DNA from: Eubacterium sp.
Lineage (GTDB): Bacteria; Bacillota; Clostridia; Lachnospirales; Lachnospiraceae
Assembly (NCBI GenBank): GCA_024696635.1
Contig: JAILGP010000228.1
Span: 1-53,581 of the forward strand
Direction: 5' to 3'
DNA length: 53,581 nt
Below the pieces are notes generated by a model. That model was not told where the DNA came from and searched no databases. It was given only the letters and a program-made list of their open reading frames with translations. Positions within the stretch are counted from its first letter, which is position 1; each line of letters opens with the position of its first letter. The translations under genes and the position numbers were made by a program. Of this stretch, positions 22,659 through 32,221 are shown in pieces.

Positions 22659-24548
22659 ATGAAGAGGATATTCAAGAAAAATATTATAGAGCGTAAGATA
22701 AATGATATGAAGCTGCGTAATAAAATGCTGCTTCTTTTTATCGTGTGCGTTCTTCTTCCTTTGCTGGTTACAGATGGTATTATTATTTATAATGTCTATA
22801 GAAATTATCAGTTTCAGAAAACTCAGGATGTTCGTAGTGATGCAGCAGCAGTTAAATATGATATGATAAATAATCTGGAGTATCCTGCTGCTCTTATCAG
22901 AAATTTGTATAAAAATACATATGTTGAAAATCTTCTGGACAGGCAGTACGATAGTCCTATGGATTATTATGATTCCTATTCTAAATTCATAAATAGTTCC
23001 GTATATGCTTCCTGGTCAAGTAATATCATTGAGTCGGTAGCCATATACGCCGACAATGATACCATTCTGAATGGTGGAATGTTCTACAGGCTGGATTCGG
23101 TTAAAGATGAAGAGTGGTACAAAATAGCTTCAAATAGTGAAAATATAATGCTTATGTTTGACCATAGTGGAGAGCTTCCGGAATCGTATAATACCAGAAG
23201 AATATACCTTCTCAGAAAACTCAACAATTCGCGAAATGATAAATGTGAAAAAATCCTGAAGATGGAAATAAATTATAGATCATTTCAGGATAAAGTCCTG
23301 AAAGAGAGCCTCAGTTCAGATGTTTATATATGTCAGGGTGATAGATTATTAATGACTAATGCAGGTGCGACAAATTACACTGCAAATTACAAGAAATTTG
23401 ATAAAAATACAAAGTATGACTATAGCTTTGAAATGAACCTATATGGTAATATTTTTACTGTATATGTAAAAAGTAATGATACGAGTTTTTTTGATGACAA
23501 TAGAGGTATATTTGGTATAGTTACTGTTCTTATTATTATAAATGTTATACTTCCTCTTTTTATGATCCATAGACTTGATACATCTGTTGCCCGAAGAATA
23601 ACTATACTTGATCTGGTTTTCGATCATGCAAATAAAGAAAATCTGGAGAAAGTGGAAAAAATAGATAACATTGAGGGAAATGATGAAATAGCTTCTCTCA
23701 TGAAAAACTATAATGTTATGGCCGATCGTCTGAACGATCTTATGCAGACGGTTTATATTAACAGGTTTAAAGAGCAGGAAATGAATATTGCCAGACAAAA
23801 TGCTGAACTACTGGCTCTGCATAGTCAGATAAATCCACATTTTCTATTTAACGCCCTGGAAAGTATCCGTATGCATAGTCTGATAAAGAGAGAGGATGAG
23901 ACTGCGGAAATGGTTGAAAATCTGGCGCTTATGCAAAGGGCAAATGTTGACTGGAAAAATGATACAGTTGACCTGGATGAGGAAATGGATACGGTTATAG
24001 CATATCTCAAGCTTCAGAAATACAGGTTTGGTGAAAGACTGCAGTATGATATTGATATAGAACCTGAATGTAATAAAATTATGATACCTAAACTATCTAT
24101 AGTTACATTTGTGGAAAACAGTATTATACATGGTATTGAAAACAAGGCCGAAACAGGATGGATATTCATTCGTATAAGCAAGGAAGAGGATGGAAGTCTT
24201 ATAGAAATAGAAGATACCGGTGTTGGTATGGATGAGCCTACCAGATTAAGACTTATAGCTTCTATGAATAATGCAAGCATGGATATTATAAAATCTCAGA
24301 AAAGTATCGGAATCATAAATGCTTGTATAAGACTTAAGATGATGACAAATGATAATGTCAGGTTTGATATGGAAACTGAAATGGGAGTGGGAACTACTAT
24401 TTCAATTAAGTTACTTGATCAGACTGAAGCAGTAGAGGAAAATGAAGAAGATGCAGCAGGCTCAATAAATGCAACAGGCCCGATAAATGCAACAAGCCCG
24501 ATAAATGCAACAAGCCCAATAGATGCATCAGCCAAAACAGATATATAA
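22659..24548 (+). CDS. Sensor histidine kinase, YesM/LytS type
   Basis: A 629-residue membrane kinase. A helix at about 22-44 and another at about 288-308 flank an extracellular Cache-like sensor. A HAMP-like stretch follows, then the His_kinase domain with SQINPHFLFNALES (His394 as phospho-acceptor) and an ATPase domain with NSIIHGIENK and GVGMDEPT. Partner is the response regulator 82 bases downstream. The C-terminus carries a run of INATSP units. No good ribosome binding site lies before the ATG at 22659, so an ATG at 22707 is a possible alternative. Context points to sensing xylo-oligosaccharides, perhaps through the binding protein. Confidence 0.9.
   Translation: MKRIFKKNIIERKINDMKLRNKMLLLFIVCVLLPLLVTDGIIIYNVYRNYQFQKTQDVRSDAAAVKYDMINNLEYPAALIRNLYKNTYVENLLDRQYDSPMDYYDSYSKFINSSVYASWSSNIIESVAIYADNDTILNGGMFYRLDSVKDEEWYKIASNSENIMLMFDHSGELPESYNTRRIYLLRKLNNSRNDKCEKILKMEINYRSFQDKVLKESLSSDVYICQGDRLLMTNAGATNYTANYKKFDKNTKYDYSFEMNLYGNIFTVYVKSNDTSFFDDNRGIFGIVTVLIIINVILPLFMIHRLDTSVARRITILDLVFDHANKENLEKVEKIDNIEGNDEIASLMKNYNVMADRLNDLMQTVYINRFKEQEMNIARQNAELLALHSQINPHFLFNALESIRMHSLIKREDETAEMVENLALMQRANVDWKNDTVDLDEEMDTVIAYLKLQKYRFGERLQYDIDIEPECNKIMIPKLSIVTFVENSIIHGIENKAETGWIFIRISKEEDGSLIEIEDTGVGMDEPTRLRLIASMNNASMDIIKSQKSIGIINACIRLKMMTNDNVRFDMETEMGVGTTISIKLLDQTEAVEENEEDAAGSINATGPINATSPINATSPIDASAKTDI
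24466..24540 (+). repeat. 18-bp coding repeat in the kinase C-terminus
   Basis: About four in-frame copies encoding INATGP or INATSP, the last degenerate (IDASAK). Confidence 0.85.
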
Positions 24549-24630
24549 AATGAAATATATATAGAATGAAACATATATAAAAATGAAACAAACAAATCAA
24601 ATTAAGTAGTAAAAGGAAAAGGAAAGAAAA

Positions 24631-26214
24631 GTGCTTAAAGTTTTATTTGTGGATGACGAACCCTATATTTTACAGGGATTTAAGGTACTGGTTGACTGGG
24701 AAAAAGAAAATTTTGAGATAGTCGGAATGGCTTCCAATGGAGTGGAGGCCCTGGAATTTCTTAAAAAGAATGAGGTTGATCTTATTGTTGCTGATATTAA
24801 GATGCCACTTATGAACGGTCTTGAGCTCCTGAAAACTGTAAAAGAGAATAATATATCAGATGCTTATTTTGTTATTCTGAGTGGTTTCAATGATTTTGAA
24901 TATGCCAAGGAAGCGATACATTATGGATGTTTAGATTATCTACTTAAGCCTGTAAAGAAGGTTGAACTTGTACAGATACTCAGGAAGATAAATGAAATGT
25001 CTGCAGCATCCAAGAAGAAGGATATGCATTATCATGATACAGAAACCGCTTATCTGCAGAGACATCTTATATCCCTTATTGTTGGTAGATATGACAATGT
25101 TAATCTTAATTATGTATTAGATAACATGAATCTGTCCGAAGGGGTAAGGTATGTTATTCTTGAGCTTCCTGATATAGATGGAAATGAAACTGATGAAGGA
25201 AGCGTAATGAAATACAGGCGTAAGCTGAATCAGGCGGCCAGTCAGATTCTGGGAGATGATGAAAATCATCTTATATATGACGTATCACTAAATAGCGATA
25301 TATATGATACAGGCTTTATTTACTGCGATTATATGGCATTGAACAGAGGTATGGATGATATAGGATTTCTTAATGATTTTCAGAAAAAGCTGGAAGAAGC
25401 TGTGGGGGAAAAGGTTAAGATCATATCTGGTAAAAAGGTGCCGGATATTTCTGCGATTTCCAAGTCCTATAGCTCTGCATTTATATTAAAATCCCAGGAA
25501 GTTTTCCATGAATCCAGACCAATTATTACCTATGAAAGGGAAATGAGCCTTAACTCCAATAAAACCAGACTTTGCAAGAATAGTCTGGATAATCTTATAG
25601 AAGCAATTGAAATAAATGATCAGGCCCGTATACATAAATGCGTTGATGAATTCTATGAAGATATAGCCGAGGGAGGGCTGGGCGATTCAGTCAGCCTTAA
25701 TATAAACTATCTTATATTCAGACTTATTCATATAGCGGTTGAACTTGATAGTGAGGTTAATCAGGAGGAGATTCTCCATAGGATCAGTGAAAACTCCTTT
25801 GAGGAAGGTATAAAACGAGGCAGTAGCAGGCATATGTGTAAATTCGTTTGCGAATATGCTGATTACCTGGCTCAGCTCAGGAAAAATGTTTCCGGTGGAA
25901 TAATGAAGGAAATAGAGGATGAAATCAAGGAACATTATAGTGAGAACCTCAGTCTTAAGAAATTAAGCGAGAAGTACTATATAAATAGTAGTTACCTTGG
26001 TACATTGTTCAACAAGAAGTTTGGTGTATCCTTTAAGGATTATCTGACAGATTATAGAATTAAAGAAGCTGCAAAGCTTTTGATAAATACTGATGAAAAG
26101 GTTGTTGATATTGCAGCCTCTGTTGGTTATAAAAATAGTGATTACTTTATCAGACGTTTTATAGAAATAATGGGAATGACACCTTCAAAATATAGGCGTA
26201 AAAATAAAGAATGA
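24631..26214 (+). CDS. AraC-type response regulator, YesN family
   Basis: A 527-residue regulator. Receiver domain: VDDEPYILQGF at the start, phospho-acceptor Asp55 in LIVADIKMP, and LLKPVKK. A long middle region (about 130-410) has no clear family. The C-terminal 100 residues are an AraC DNA-binding domain (LKKLSEKYYINSSYLGTLF, then GMTPSKYRR). It starts with GTG behind AAGGAAAG. With the adjacent kinase it should activate the binding-protein operon that begins 300 bases downstream, where matching direct repeats occur. Confidence 0.92.
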   Translation: MLKVLFVDDEPYILQGFKVLVDWEKENFEIVGMASNGVEALEFLKKNEVDLIVADIKMPLMNGLELLKTVKENNISDAYFVILSGFNDFEYAKEAIHYGCLDYLLKPVKKVELVQILRKINEMSAASKKKDMHYHDTETAYLQRHLISLIVGRYDNVNLNYVLDNMNLSEGVRYVILELPDIDGNETDEGSVMKYRRKLNQAASQILGDDENHLIYDVSLNSDIYDTGFIYCDYMALNRGMDDIGFLNDFQKKLEEAVGEKVKIISGKKVPDISAISKSYSSAFILKSQEVFHESRPIITYEREMSLNSNKTRLCKNSLDNLIEAIEINDQARIHKCVDEFYEDIAEGGLGDSVSLNINYLIFRLIHIAVELDSEVNQEEILHRISENSFEEGIKRGSSRHMCKFVCEYADYLAQLRKNVSGGIMKEIEDEIKEHYSENLSLKKLSEKYYINSSYLGTLFNKKFGVSFKDYLTDYRIKEAAKLLINTDEKVVDIAASVGYKNSDYFIRRFIEIMGMTPSKYRRKNKE

Positions 26215-26261
26215 ATTATATAAAATGCACATAGGAATTTATAATAATATAAAGTGATTTA

Positions 26262-26275
26262 AGAATTTGTATGGA
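26262..26275 (+). promoter_or_regulatory. Distal copy of the operator-like box
   Basis: AGAATTTGTATGGA, similar to the two boxes nearer the promoter, 114 bases upstream of the first of them. Confidence 0.4.
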
Positions 26276-26278
26276 AAA

Positions 26279-26323
26279 TGTTTCAATTTCACTAAATAAT
26301 GGTGGGTTGAAGCATTTTTTTTT
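26279..26323 (+). terminator. Probable terminator of the two-component genes
   Basis: Stem TGTTTCAA with TTGAAGCA (one G-U pair), a 20-base loop, then nine Ts. Confidence 0.65.
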
Positions 26324-26375
26324 GTGACAAATAATAAAAAAATGATAAAAATACTAAAAAAAATATACAAATTTA

Positions 26376-26438
26376 AGAATTTGTAGGGGTAACTGCTAGA
26401 ATTTGTCGTGGGAAATTTGAAAAGAAAGAAGATATAAT
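26376..26438 (+). promoter_or_regulatory. Promoter of the binding-protein operon with two direct-repeat operator boxes
   Basis: Boxes AGAATTTGTAGGGG (26376-26389) and AGAATTTGTCGTGG (26398-26411) lie 22 bp apart, on the same face of the helix. The second touches the poor -35 position (GGGAAA, 26410-26415), 17 bp before a perfect TATAAT at 26433-26438. This arrangement fits activation by an AraC-type regulator, most simply the YesN-like protein next door. Confidence 0.65.
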
Positions 26439-26512
26439 TAAGTTACACAAAAAACCTGAAAGATGGTTGAAAGATGGTTCATACTAAAAAAACAAAATTA
26501 AGGAGGTTAAGT

Positions 26513-28249
26513 ATGAGAATCAAGGCAAAGAAGCTTGGAGCCGTTGCTATGTCATGTGCAGTTATGATGAGCGCGCTCACAGGATGTGGAGGGGAAAAAG
26601 TAGAAGATACTCAGAGTACAGATACTAGTACAACTAGTGCAAGCTCAGAGACAGATTCTACTGCTTCCGGTGATTCAGAAGACAAGGCATCAGGAGATAT
26701 TAAGGAATTTGATATGTTCATTGCCATGCCTGGAGACGAAATCAATGATGACAACGAGATTCAGCAGATCATAGCTGAAAAGACTGGTTGTAAGGTAAAG
26801 GAAACATGGCTTACAGGTCAGACAGATGCTGAGGCAGTTGGTACTATCATCGCTGCTGGTGAGTATCCTGACTTCATCAATGGTGGAGAAGCTATGATGA
26901 CACTTTACGACAATGGAGTTCTTATTCCATGGGATGATTATCTTGATAACTATCCAAATCTGAAAGCTTTCTACACAGACGAAGAGTGGGATAAGTTCCG
27001 TATGGATGACGGACATATCTATTGGATGAATGTTTTTGGAAACACACTTGGCGAATCTAAGACTACAACTCATAATGATGAAGCATTCTGGGTACAGGCT
27101 AAGGTTCTTGCATGGGATAACTATCCAAAGATTGAAACTCTTGATCAATATTTCGATCTTCTTGAGAGATATGCTGAAGCTAATCCTACAACAGAGGACG
27201 GACAGACTGTAATTCCTTACACAATGCTTTGTGAGGACTGGAGATACTTCTGTATTGAGAATGCTCCTGAGTTCCTTGATGGATATCCAAATGATGGTTC
27301 TGTAATCGTTGATAAGGAAAACATGAAGGTTGTTGACTATAATACAACTCCTACAGCTGAGAAGTATTTTAGAAAACTTAACGAAGAGTATAACAAGGGT
27401 ATAATTGATACAGAGTTCGCTACTCAGACATATGATGAGTACATTGCAAAGCTTTCTACAGGTGCTGTACTTGGTATGTGTGATCAGAACTGGGATTTCA
27501 ACTATACAATCACAGACGTATTTAAGCAGTCAGGACTTGATGAGCAGGGATGCAACTACATTCCTCTTGGTCTTACAATCGAGCCAGGTATGGAGCAGAG
27601 ATGGCATACTTATGATGACACACTTAATATGTCAAGTGGTGTTGCTATCACAACTGATTGTGATGACATTGAAGCAGCATTCCAGTTCCTTGATGACTTA
27701 TGTACACAGGAAATCAGAGACCTCAGATTCTGGGGTGTTGAAGGTGTTGACTACAACGTAGACGAAGATGGACTTTTCTATCGTACAGAAGAGCAGAGAG
27801 CAAATTGGTCAGATCCTACTTACAAGGCTAGCCACATTTGTGATTACAGCTACATGCCTCAGTACCATGGTACATCTGAGGATGGAAAGAACGCTAACAA
27901 GCCAGAAGAGCAGACATCTGAATTCTTCGATACACTTGCACAGCCAGTTATCGACTGTTTCGAAGCTTACGGCGTAGATACATATCCAGAAATGATCGGA
28001 TCTGTTGTTGAATCTAATGGTCCTTGGTTCCCAATGTATTCATACTCAAACAACATGACATCTGCTACTCCAGGTGGTGTTGCATGGGTTAAGATGGGTG
28101 AAGTTAAGCATGAATGGCTTCCTAAGGTTGTTATGTCAGGTGACTTTGATTCTACATGGGCTGATTACATGAGCGCATATAGTGATACAAAGCCAGAAGA
28201 TTTCCTTGCTGAAATGCAGGAAGAGCTTGAAAGAAGAGCAGGACAGTAA
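26513..28249 (+). CDS. Extracellular solute-binding lipoprotein of an oligosaccharide ABC importer
   Basis: A 578-residue LplA-type binding protein. The signal peptide ends in the lipobox LTGC, followed by a Ser/Thr/Asp-rich linker (residues about 27-60) and then the two-lobed binding fold rich in Trp and Tyr. It should capture xylo-oligosaccharides or aldouronates and hand them to the two permeases downstream (inference from context). AGGAGG seven bases before the ATG at 26513 decides the start; the frame is open from 26474. Codons such as GCT, ACA, CTT and TTC are strongly preferred compared with neighbours, which suggests high expression. A terminator-like hairpin follows. Confidence 0.92.
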   Translation: MRIKAKKLGAVAMSCAVMMSALTGCGGEKVEDTQSTDTSTTSASSETDSTASGDSEDKASGDIKEFDMFIAMPGDEINDDNEIQQIIAEKTGCKVKETWLTGQTDAEAVGTIIAAGEYPDFINGGEAMMTLYDNGVLIPWDDYLDNYPNLKAFYTDEEWDKFRMDDGHIYWMNVFGNTLGESKTTTHNDEAFWVQAKVLAWDNYPKIETLDQYFDLLERYAEANPTTEDGQTVIPYTMLCEDWRYFCIENAPEFLDGYPNDGSVIVDKENMKVVDYNTTPTAEKYFRKLNEEYNKGIIDTEFATQTYDEYIAKLSTGAVLGMCDQNWDFNYTITDVFKQSGLDEQGCNYIPLGLTIEPGMEQRWHTYDDTLNMSSGVAITTDCDDIEAAFQFLDDLCTQEIRDLRFWGVEGVDYNVDEDGLFYRTEEQRANWSDPTYKASHICDYSYMPQYHGTSEDGKNANKPEEQTSEFFDTLAQPVIDCFEAYGVDTYPEMIGSVVESNGPWFPMYSYSNNMTSATPGGVAWVKMGEVKHEWLPKVVMSGDFDSTWADYMSAYSDTKPEDFLAEMQEELERRAGQ

Positions 28250-28266
28250 ATTATCTGAAATTATAA

Positions 28267-28309
28267 AAGAGGGGTACAGTCATAGAAATATGACTGTCTG
28301 CCCCTTTTT
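28267..28309 (+). terminator. Hairpin between binding-protein and permease genes
   Basis: A 9-bp perfect stem (ACAGTCATA with TATGACTGT) extended by six more pairs across a 2-base bulge, then TTTTT. It probably terminates partially, or protects the upstream mRNA, giving more binding protein than permease. Confidence 0.8.
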
Positions 28310-28328
28310 AAATCAGGAGAGATGAGTT

Positions 28329-29273
28329 ATGAGTAGAGCAAAAGCTGAAATAGTCAAACCACAAAAGGTAAGGTTTTCGGTTAAAGAAGTAAAAAGACAA
28401 TGGCCGCTTCTTATATGGGCTGGAGTATTCTTTATTTATGGAGTTGTTTTTCATTACTTACCACTTGCTGGTTGGGTAATGGCATTCCAGAATTACAAAA
28501 TCAAAGATGGATTACTCCATTCAAAATGGATAGGAATGGATAAGTTCAAATTCTTGTTCAGTGATGTCAACTTTATCAGAGACATCAGAAACACACTTGC
28601 AATGGGAATAATAAACCTGGTAGCAACATTTGTTATGGCAATCCTCTTTGCAATTCTCTTAAATGAGATCAGATCTAAGATAGGAAAGAAGACAATACAG
28701 ACAATTTCTTATTTGCCACATTTCCTTTCATGGATCATCGTTACTGGTATCCTTCATGATGCATTATCAGCATCTGGTATAGTAAATGAACTTCTTAGAA
28801 CACTTAATATTTCTGACGGAATTAACTTCTTCGCAGAACCAAAGTATTTCTGGGGCATAGTTGCATTTGCAAATGTTTGGAAAGAAACCGGATGGAATGC
28901 AATCATATATCTGGCAGCTATAACATCTATCGATACCGCTCTCTATGAAGCTGCAGAGATTGATGGTGCTGGAAGATGGGGTAAGATTAGACATATTACT
29001 CTTCCATCACTGAGACCAACTATTATGATACTTCTCCTTATGAACATTGGTAATGTTCTTAATGCCGGATTCGAGGTACAGTACCTCTTGGGAAACGGCC
29101 TTGTAAAGAGAGTAGCTGAAACTATTGATATCTATACACTTACTTGGGGAATTAGTCAGAATGACTATTCACTTGGTACGGCGGCCGGTATATTCAGGAG
29201 TGCGGTTTCTATTATCCTTATCCTGATTGCTAACTTTGTAGCAAGTAGAACCGGTGAAGATAAATTATTCTAA
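28329..29273 (+). CDS. lplB: ABC sugar permease, LplB type
   Basis: A 314-residue inner-membrane permease with about six helices. The cytoplasmic coupling loop EAAEIDGAGRWGKIRHITLP is the EAA motif that contacts the ATPase. The N-terminal cytosolic segment and WPLLIWAGVFFIYGVVFHYL match LplB/YtcP-system permeases for complex oligosaccharides. No ATPase gene is in the operon, as usual for this class, which shares an MsmX-type ATPase encoded elsewhere. It is 12 bases from the second permease. Confidence 0.92.
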   Translation: MSRAKAEIVKPQKVRFSVKEVKRQWPLLIWAGVFFIYGVVFHYLPLAGWVMAFQNYKIKDGLLHSKWIGMDKFKFLFSDVNFIRDIRNTLAMGIINLVATFVMAILFAILLNEIRSKIGKKTIQTISYLPHFLSWIIVTGILHDALSASGIVNELLRTLNISDGINFFAEPKYFWGIVAFANVWKETGWNAIIYLAAITSIDTALYEAAEIDGAGRWGKIRHITLPSLRPTIMILLLMNIGNVLNAGFEVQYLLGNGLVKRVAETIDIYTLTWGISQNDYSLGTAAGIFRSAVSIILILIANFVASRTGEDKLF

Positions 29274-29285
29274 GGAGGTTTAATC

Positions 29286-30239
29286 ATGTCTGAATCTAAT
29301 ACTGAATTAGGATATATTGATGGCAACAAGAAAGAAGATTTTTCTCCGAGTAGAGTGAAATATAAAAAGACTGTTGGTGATAGAATATTTGTTGTATGTA
29401 ACATAATATTCATGATCCTTTTCGTAGTTATTACTTTATATCCTATTCTTAATACACTTGCTATATCATTTAATGATGGTATTGATGCGGTAAAAGGTGG
29501 AATACATCTTATTCCTCGTAAATTTACACTTAACAACTACATGGTTGTGTTCAAACAGCAGAATCTTATAAGAGGTTTGGTAATATCTGTTTTAAGAACT
29601 GTGGTTGGTACAGGACTTGGCGTTGTAGCCAATGCGATCCTTGCCTTCCTTGTAAGTAGAAAGAGATTTTTACTTAAGAAGCCTTTAACAGTTTTCTGGG
29701 TAGTAACAATGTATGTAAATGGTGGTATGATTCCTGTACTTCTTCTTTACAAGAACTTACATCTTACAGGAACATTCTGGGTATATGTTATCCCAGGTAT
29801 GCTTGCAGCATTTAATATGTTAGTCATGAGAACTTTCATGGAAGGAATTCCTGATTCTCTTGAAGAAGCTGCACAGATGGATGGCGCTGGATATGCTACT
29901 ATATTCATCAAGATTTTATCACCACTTTGCAAGCCTATGTATGCAACAGTTGCACTGTTCATAGCAGTAGGACAGTGGAATTCATGGTTCGATACAATGC
30001 TGTATAACAGATTATCATCTGAATATACAACGCTTCAGTATGAACTTATGAAGCTCCTTTCATCAGTATCATCACAGTCAAGTAAAACTGACCCTAATAG
30101 TACAGAGGGCGCAAATCTTACACCTGTAGCTGTTCGTTCAGCTGCAACAATTGTAACAATGGCACCTATAGTATGTCTGTATCCTTTCCTTCAGAAGTAT
30201 TTCGTAACAGGACTTACAATCGGTGGTGTTAAGGAATAA
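29286..30239 (+). CDS. ytcP: ABC sugar permease, YtcP/LplC type
   Basis: A 317-residue partner permease. Six predicted helices and the EAA loop EEAAQMDGAGYATIFIKILS are visible; the C-terminus ends GLTIGGVKE, common in this subfamily. AAGGAGG lies before the ATG. With LplB it forms the membrane channel of the importer. The GH8 gene starts 20 bases downstream, so transport and first digestion step are on one transcript. Confidence 0.92.
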   Translation: MSESNTELGYIDGNKKEDFSPSRVKYKKTVGDRIFVVCNIIFMILFVVITLYPILNTLAISFNDGIDAVKGGIHLIPRKFTLNNYMVVFKQQNLIRGLVISVLRTVVGTGLGVVANAILAFLVSRKRFLLKKPLTVFWVVTMYVNGGMIPVLLLYKNLHLTGTFWVYVIPGMLAAFNMLVMRTFMEGIPDSLEEAAQMDGAGYATIFIKILSPLCKPMYATVALFIAVGQWNSWFDTMLYNRLSSEYTTLQYELMKLLSSVSSQSSKTDPNSTEGANLTPVAVRSAATIVTMAPIVCLYPFLQKYFVTGLTIGGVKE

Positions 30240-30259
30240 TTTTAACAGGGGAATTAGTT

Positions 30260-31405
30260 GTGGTTAATACAAATGAAATAGAGTATATTAATTATTTTGA
30301 GAAATTCGGTATATCCCAGGAAGAAGCTGACAAGCGTTGTCAGGAAATATTCAATACAATCTTCTACGGTTCAGAAGAAGAAAGCTTTTATCACCCCGCT
30401 GGTATTGACATGGGATATATGGAAGATACTGGTAATCACGATGCGCGCACAGAAGGAATGTCTTATGGCATGATGATGTGTGTGCAGACGGATCACCAGG
30501 AAGAGTTTAACAGACTTTGGAAATGGGCAAGAACATATATGTATCTGGATGAGGGACCTAATAAAGGTTACTTCGCCTGGTCTTGCCAGACTGATGGTAA
30601 AAAGAATTCCTATGGTGCAGCACCTGATGGAGAAGAGTTCTTCATAATGGCACTTATATTTGCAGGAAACAGATGGGGTAATGGTCAGGGTATATTTGAT
30701 TATCATACCGAAGCTAAAAATTTACTTCACACCTGTATCAATAAGGGTTATGATGGTACAGAAGGCCGCGCCATGTTTGATAGGGAAACGGGATATATCA
30801 AATTTATTACAGATGTTGATTTTTCTGATCCTTCCTATCATTTACCACATTTCTACGAGCTTTATAGCCAGGTTGCAGAAGGCGAAGATAAAGAATTCTG
30901 CAAGAAGGCAGCTAAAGCGAGTAGAGAATATTGGAAAAAAGCATGTAATGAAGTTACTGGATTCTCATCAGAATATGCAGAATATGATGGTAGTCCACAT
31001 CATGCTGATTATGAAGTATATGGAGGTAGACACGACTGGTATTTCAGTGATGCCTACAGAACAATACTTAACATAGCTCTTGATAGTATATGGTTTGGCC
31101 TTAGTGATTGGGCTAAAGAAGAAGGCGAGAAGTTGGCTGCTTTCTTCCAGAGACCTGAAAATCTTAATGACTGGAATCATATATATGAAGTAGATGGTAG
31201 AAAATTAGAGGAACCTGCTTTGCATCCGGTAGCCATTATTGCTACTAATGCATGTACGGGGGTACTTGCTCAAAATGATGCAACAGACAGGTGGGTAAAG
31301 TTATTTCTCGAAACACCACTTAGGTTAGGTGATAGAAGATATTATGACAATTGTTTATATTTCTTCTCATATATGATTCTTAGTGGAAATTACAAAGTTT
31401 ATTAA
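30260..31405 (+). CDS. GH8 reducing-end xylose-releasing exo-oligoxylanase
   Basis: A 381-residue cytosolic GH8 enzyme that cuts xylose from the reducing end of xylo-oligosaccharides. Key parts: Glu65 in ARTEGMSYG (general acid), Asp264 in YFSDAYR (probable base), and His322 in LHPVAIIA; these align by position with what I recall of the Bacillus halodurans Rex enzyme (E70, D263, H319). Length equals the Rex subfamily. No signal peptide. It starts with GTG behind AGGGGAA. Position directly after the permeases supports action on imported oligosaccharides. Confidence 0.9.
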   Translation: MVNTNEIEYINYFEKFGISQEEADKRCQEIFNTIFYGSEEESFYHPAGIDMGYMEDTGNHDARTEGMSYGMMMCVQTDHQEEFNRLWKWARTYMYLDEGPNKGYFAWSCQTDGKKNSYGAAPDGEEFFIMALIFAGNRWGNGQGIFDYHTEAKNLLHTCINKGYDGTEGRAMFDRETGYIKFITDVDFSDPSYHLPHFYELYSQVAEGEDKEFCKKAAKASREYWKKACNEVTGFSSEYAEYDGSPHHADYEVYGGRHDWYFSDAYRTILNIALDSIWFGLSDWAKEEGEKLAAFFQRPENLNDWNHIYEVDGRKLEEPALHPVAIIATNACTGVLAQNDATDRWVKLFLETPLRLGDRRYYDNCLYFFSYMILSGNYKVY

Positions 31406-31442
31406 AATAAAAAATAGTGAAGGTTTTCGAGGAGGTTATAAT

Positions 31443-32216
31443 ATGAGTTTTTTTAGATATGACAGTGATGTGATGTTGGCACTTGGAAGAGTGGTCGATC
31501 TGGTTTGGCTGAGTATACTATGTTTTGTATGCTCAATTCCAATTGTTACTTCAGGAGCTGCTGTATCTGCTAAGTATTATACCTCGATAAAACTTGAAAG
31601 AGGAGAGGCTCCGGGTGTTACCAGAGCCTTTTTCCATTCTTTCAAGGAAAACCTTAAACAGGATACAAAGATTACCTTAATTCTTATTCTTATATATGCA
31701 TTTTTTGCTACTGATTGGTATCTTGTTTTAAAGACCGATTCAGCTATGAATTCAGTCTTAATAGGAATGCTTGGTATATTCTCTGCAATGGTTGCAGTAA
31801 TAACCTTCTGTATATTCCCTCTTATGTCCAGATTTGAGATGAAGACCTTTGACGCCTTCAGAAATTCTCTTGTATTTGGAATAGTTCATCTTCCAAGAGT
31901 TATACTTGGAATATTTATGGCAATTATTCCTTACTTTATCAGTATCTGGTACTATAAATGGGCATGGCTTATATGGCTCTTTGTTCAGTGTGTGGCACTT
32001 TATTATAATACAAGATTTTTTGGCAAGCACTTTGATAAGCTGGAAGAGAAAACCTATGGCACTGTAAAAAGACCTGCAGAGGTTGTAAATGATGATGCTG
32101 AATTCTCTATGAATTTTGATGAATATGACGAGGCTCATAATATTAAGGTGAATGAAGAGACAGGTGAAGTTGAGAATATAGAAAATATAACCCAAGAAGA
32201 TAGTGAAGAGGAATAA
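31443..32216 (+). CDS. YesL-family membrane protein (DUF624)
   Basis: A 257-residue protein with four or five membrane helices (CFVCSIPIVTSGAAVSAKYY is a strong DUF624 block), then an acidic C-terminal tail from about 215 onwards. DUF624 proteins accompany YesMN/LplABC-type sugar loci, but their function is not known. GAGGAGG precedes the ATG at 31443; the frame open from 31383 overlaps the GH8 gene and lacks a ribosome binding site. The acidic tail (DDAEFSMNFDEYDEAHNI) could contact a partner. Confidence 0.85.
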   Translation: MSFFRYDSDVMLALGRVVDLVWLSILCFVCSIPIVTSGAAVSAKYYTSIKLERGEAPGVTRAFFHSFKENLKQDTKITLILILIYAFFATDWYLVLKTDSAMNSVLIGMLGIFSAMVAVITFCIFPLMSRFEMKTFDAFRNSLVFGIVHLPRVILGIFMAIIPYFISIWYYKWAWLIWLFVQCVALYYNTRFFGKHFDKLEEKTYGTVKRPAEVVNDDAEFSMNFDEYDEAHNIKVNEETGEVENIENITQEDSEEE

Positions 32217-32221
32217 ACTGC

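Noticed and set aside
27030-27977. Three open frames inside the binding-protein gene in another frame
   Set aside because: They are shadows of the strongly biased codons of the binding-protein gene and have no ribosome binding sites.
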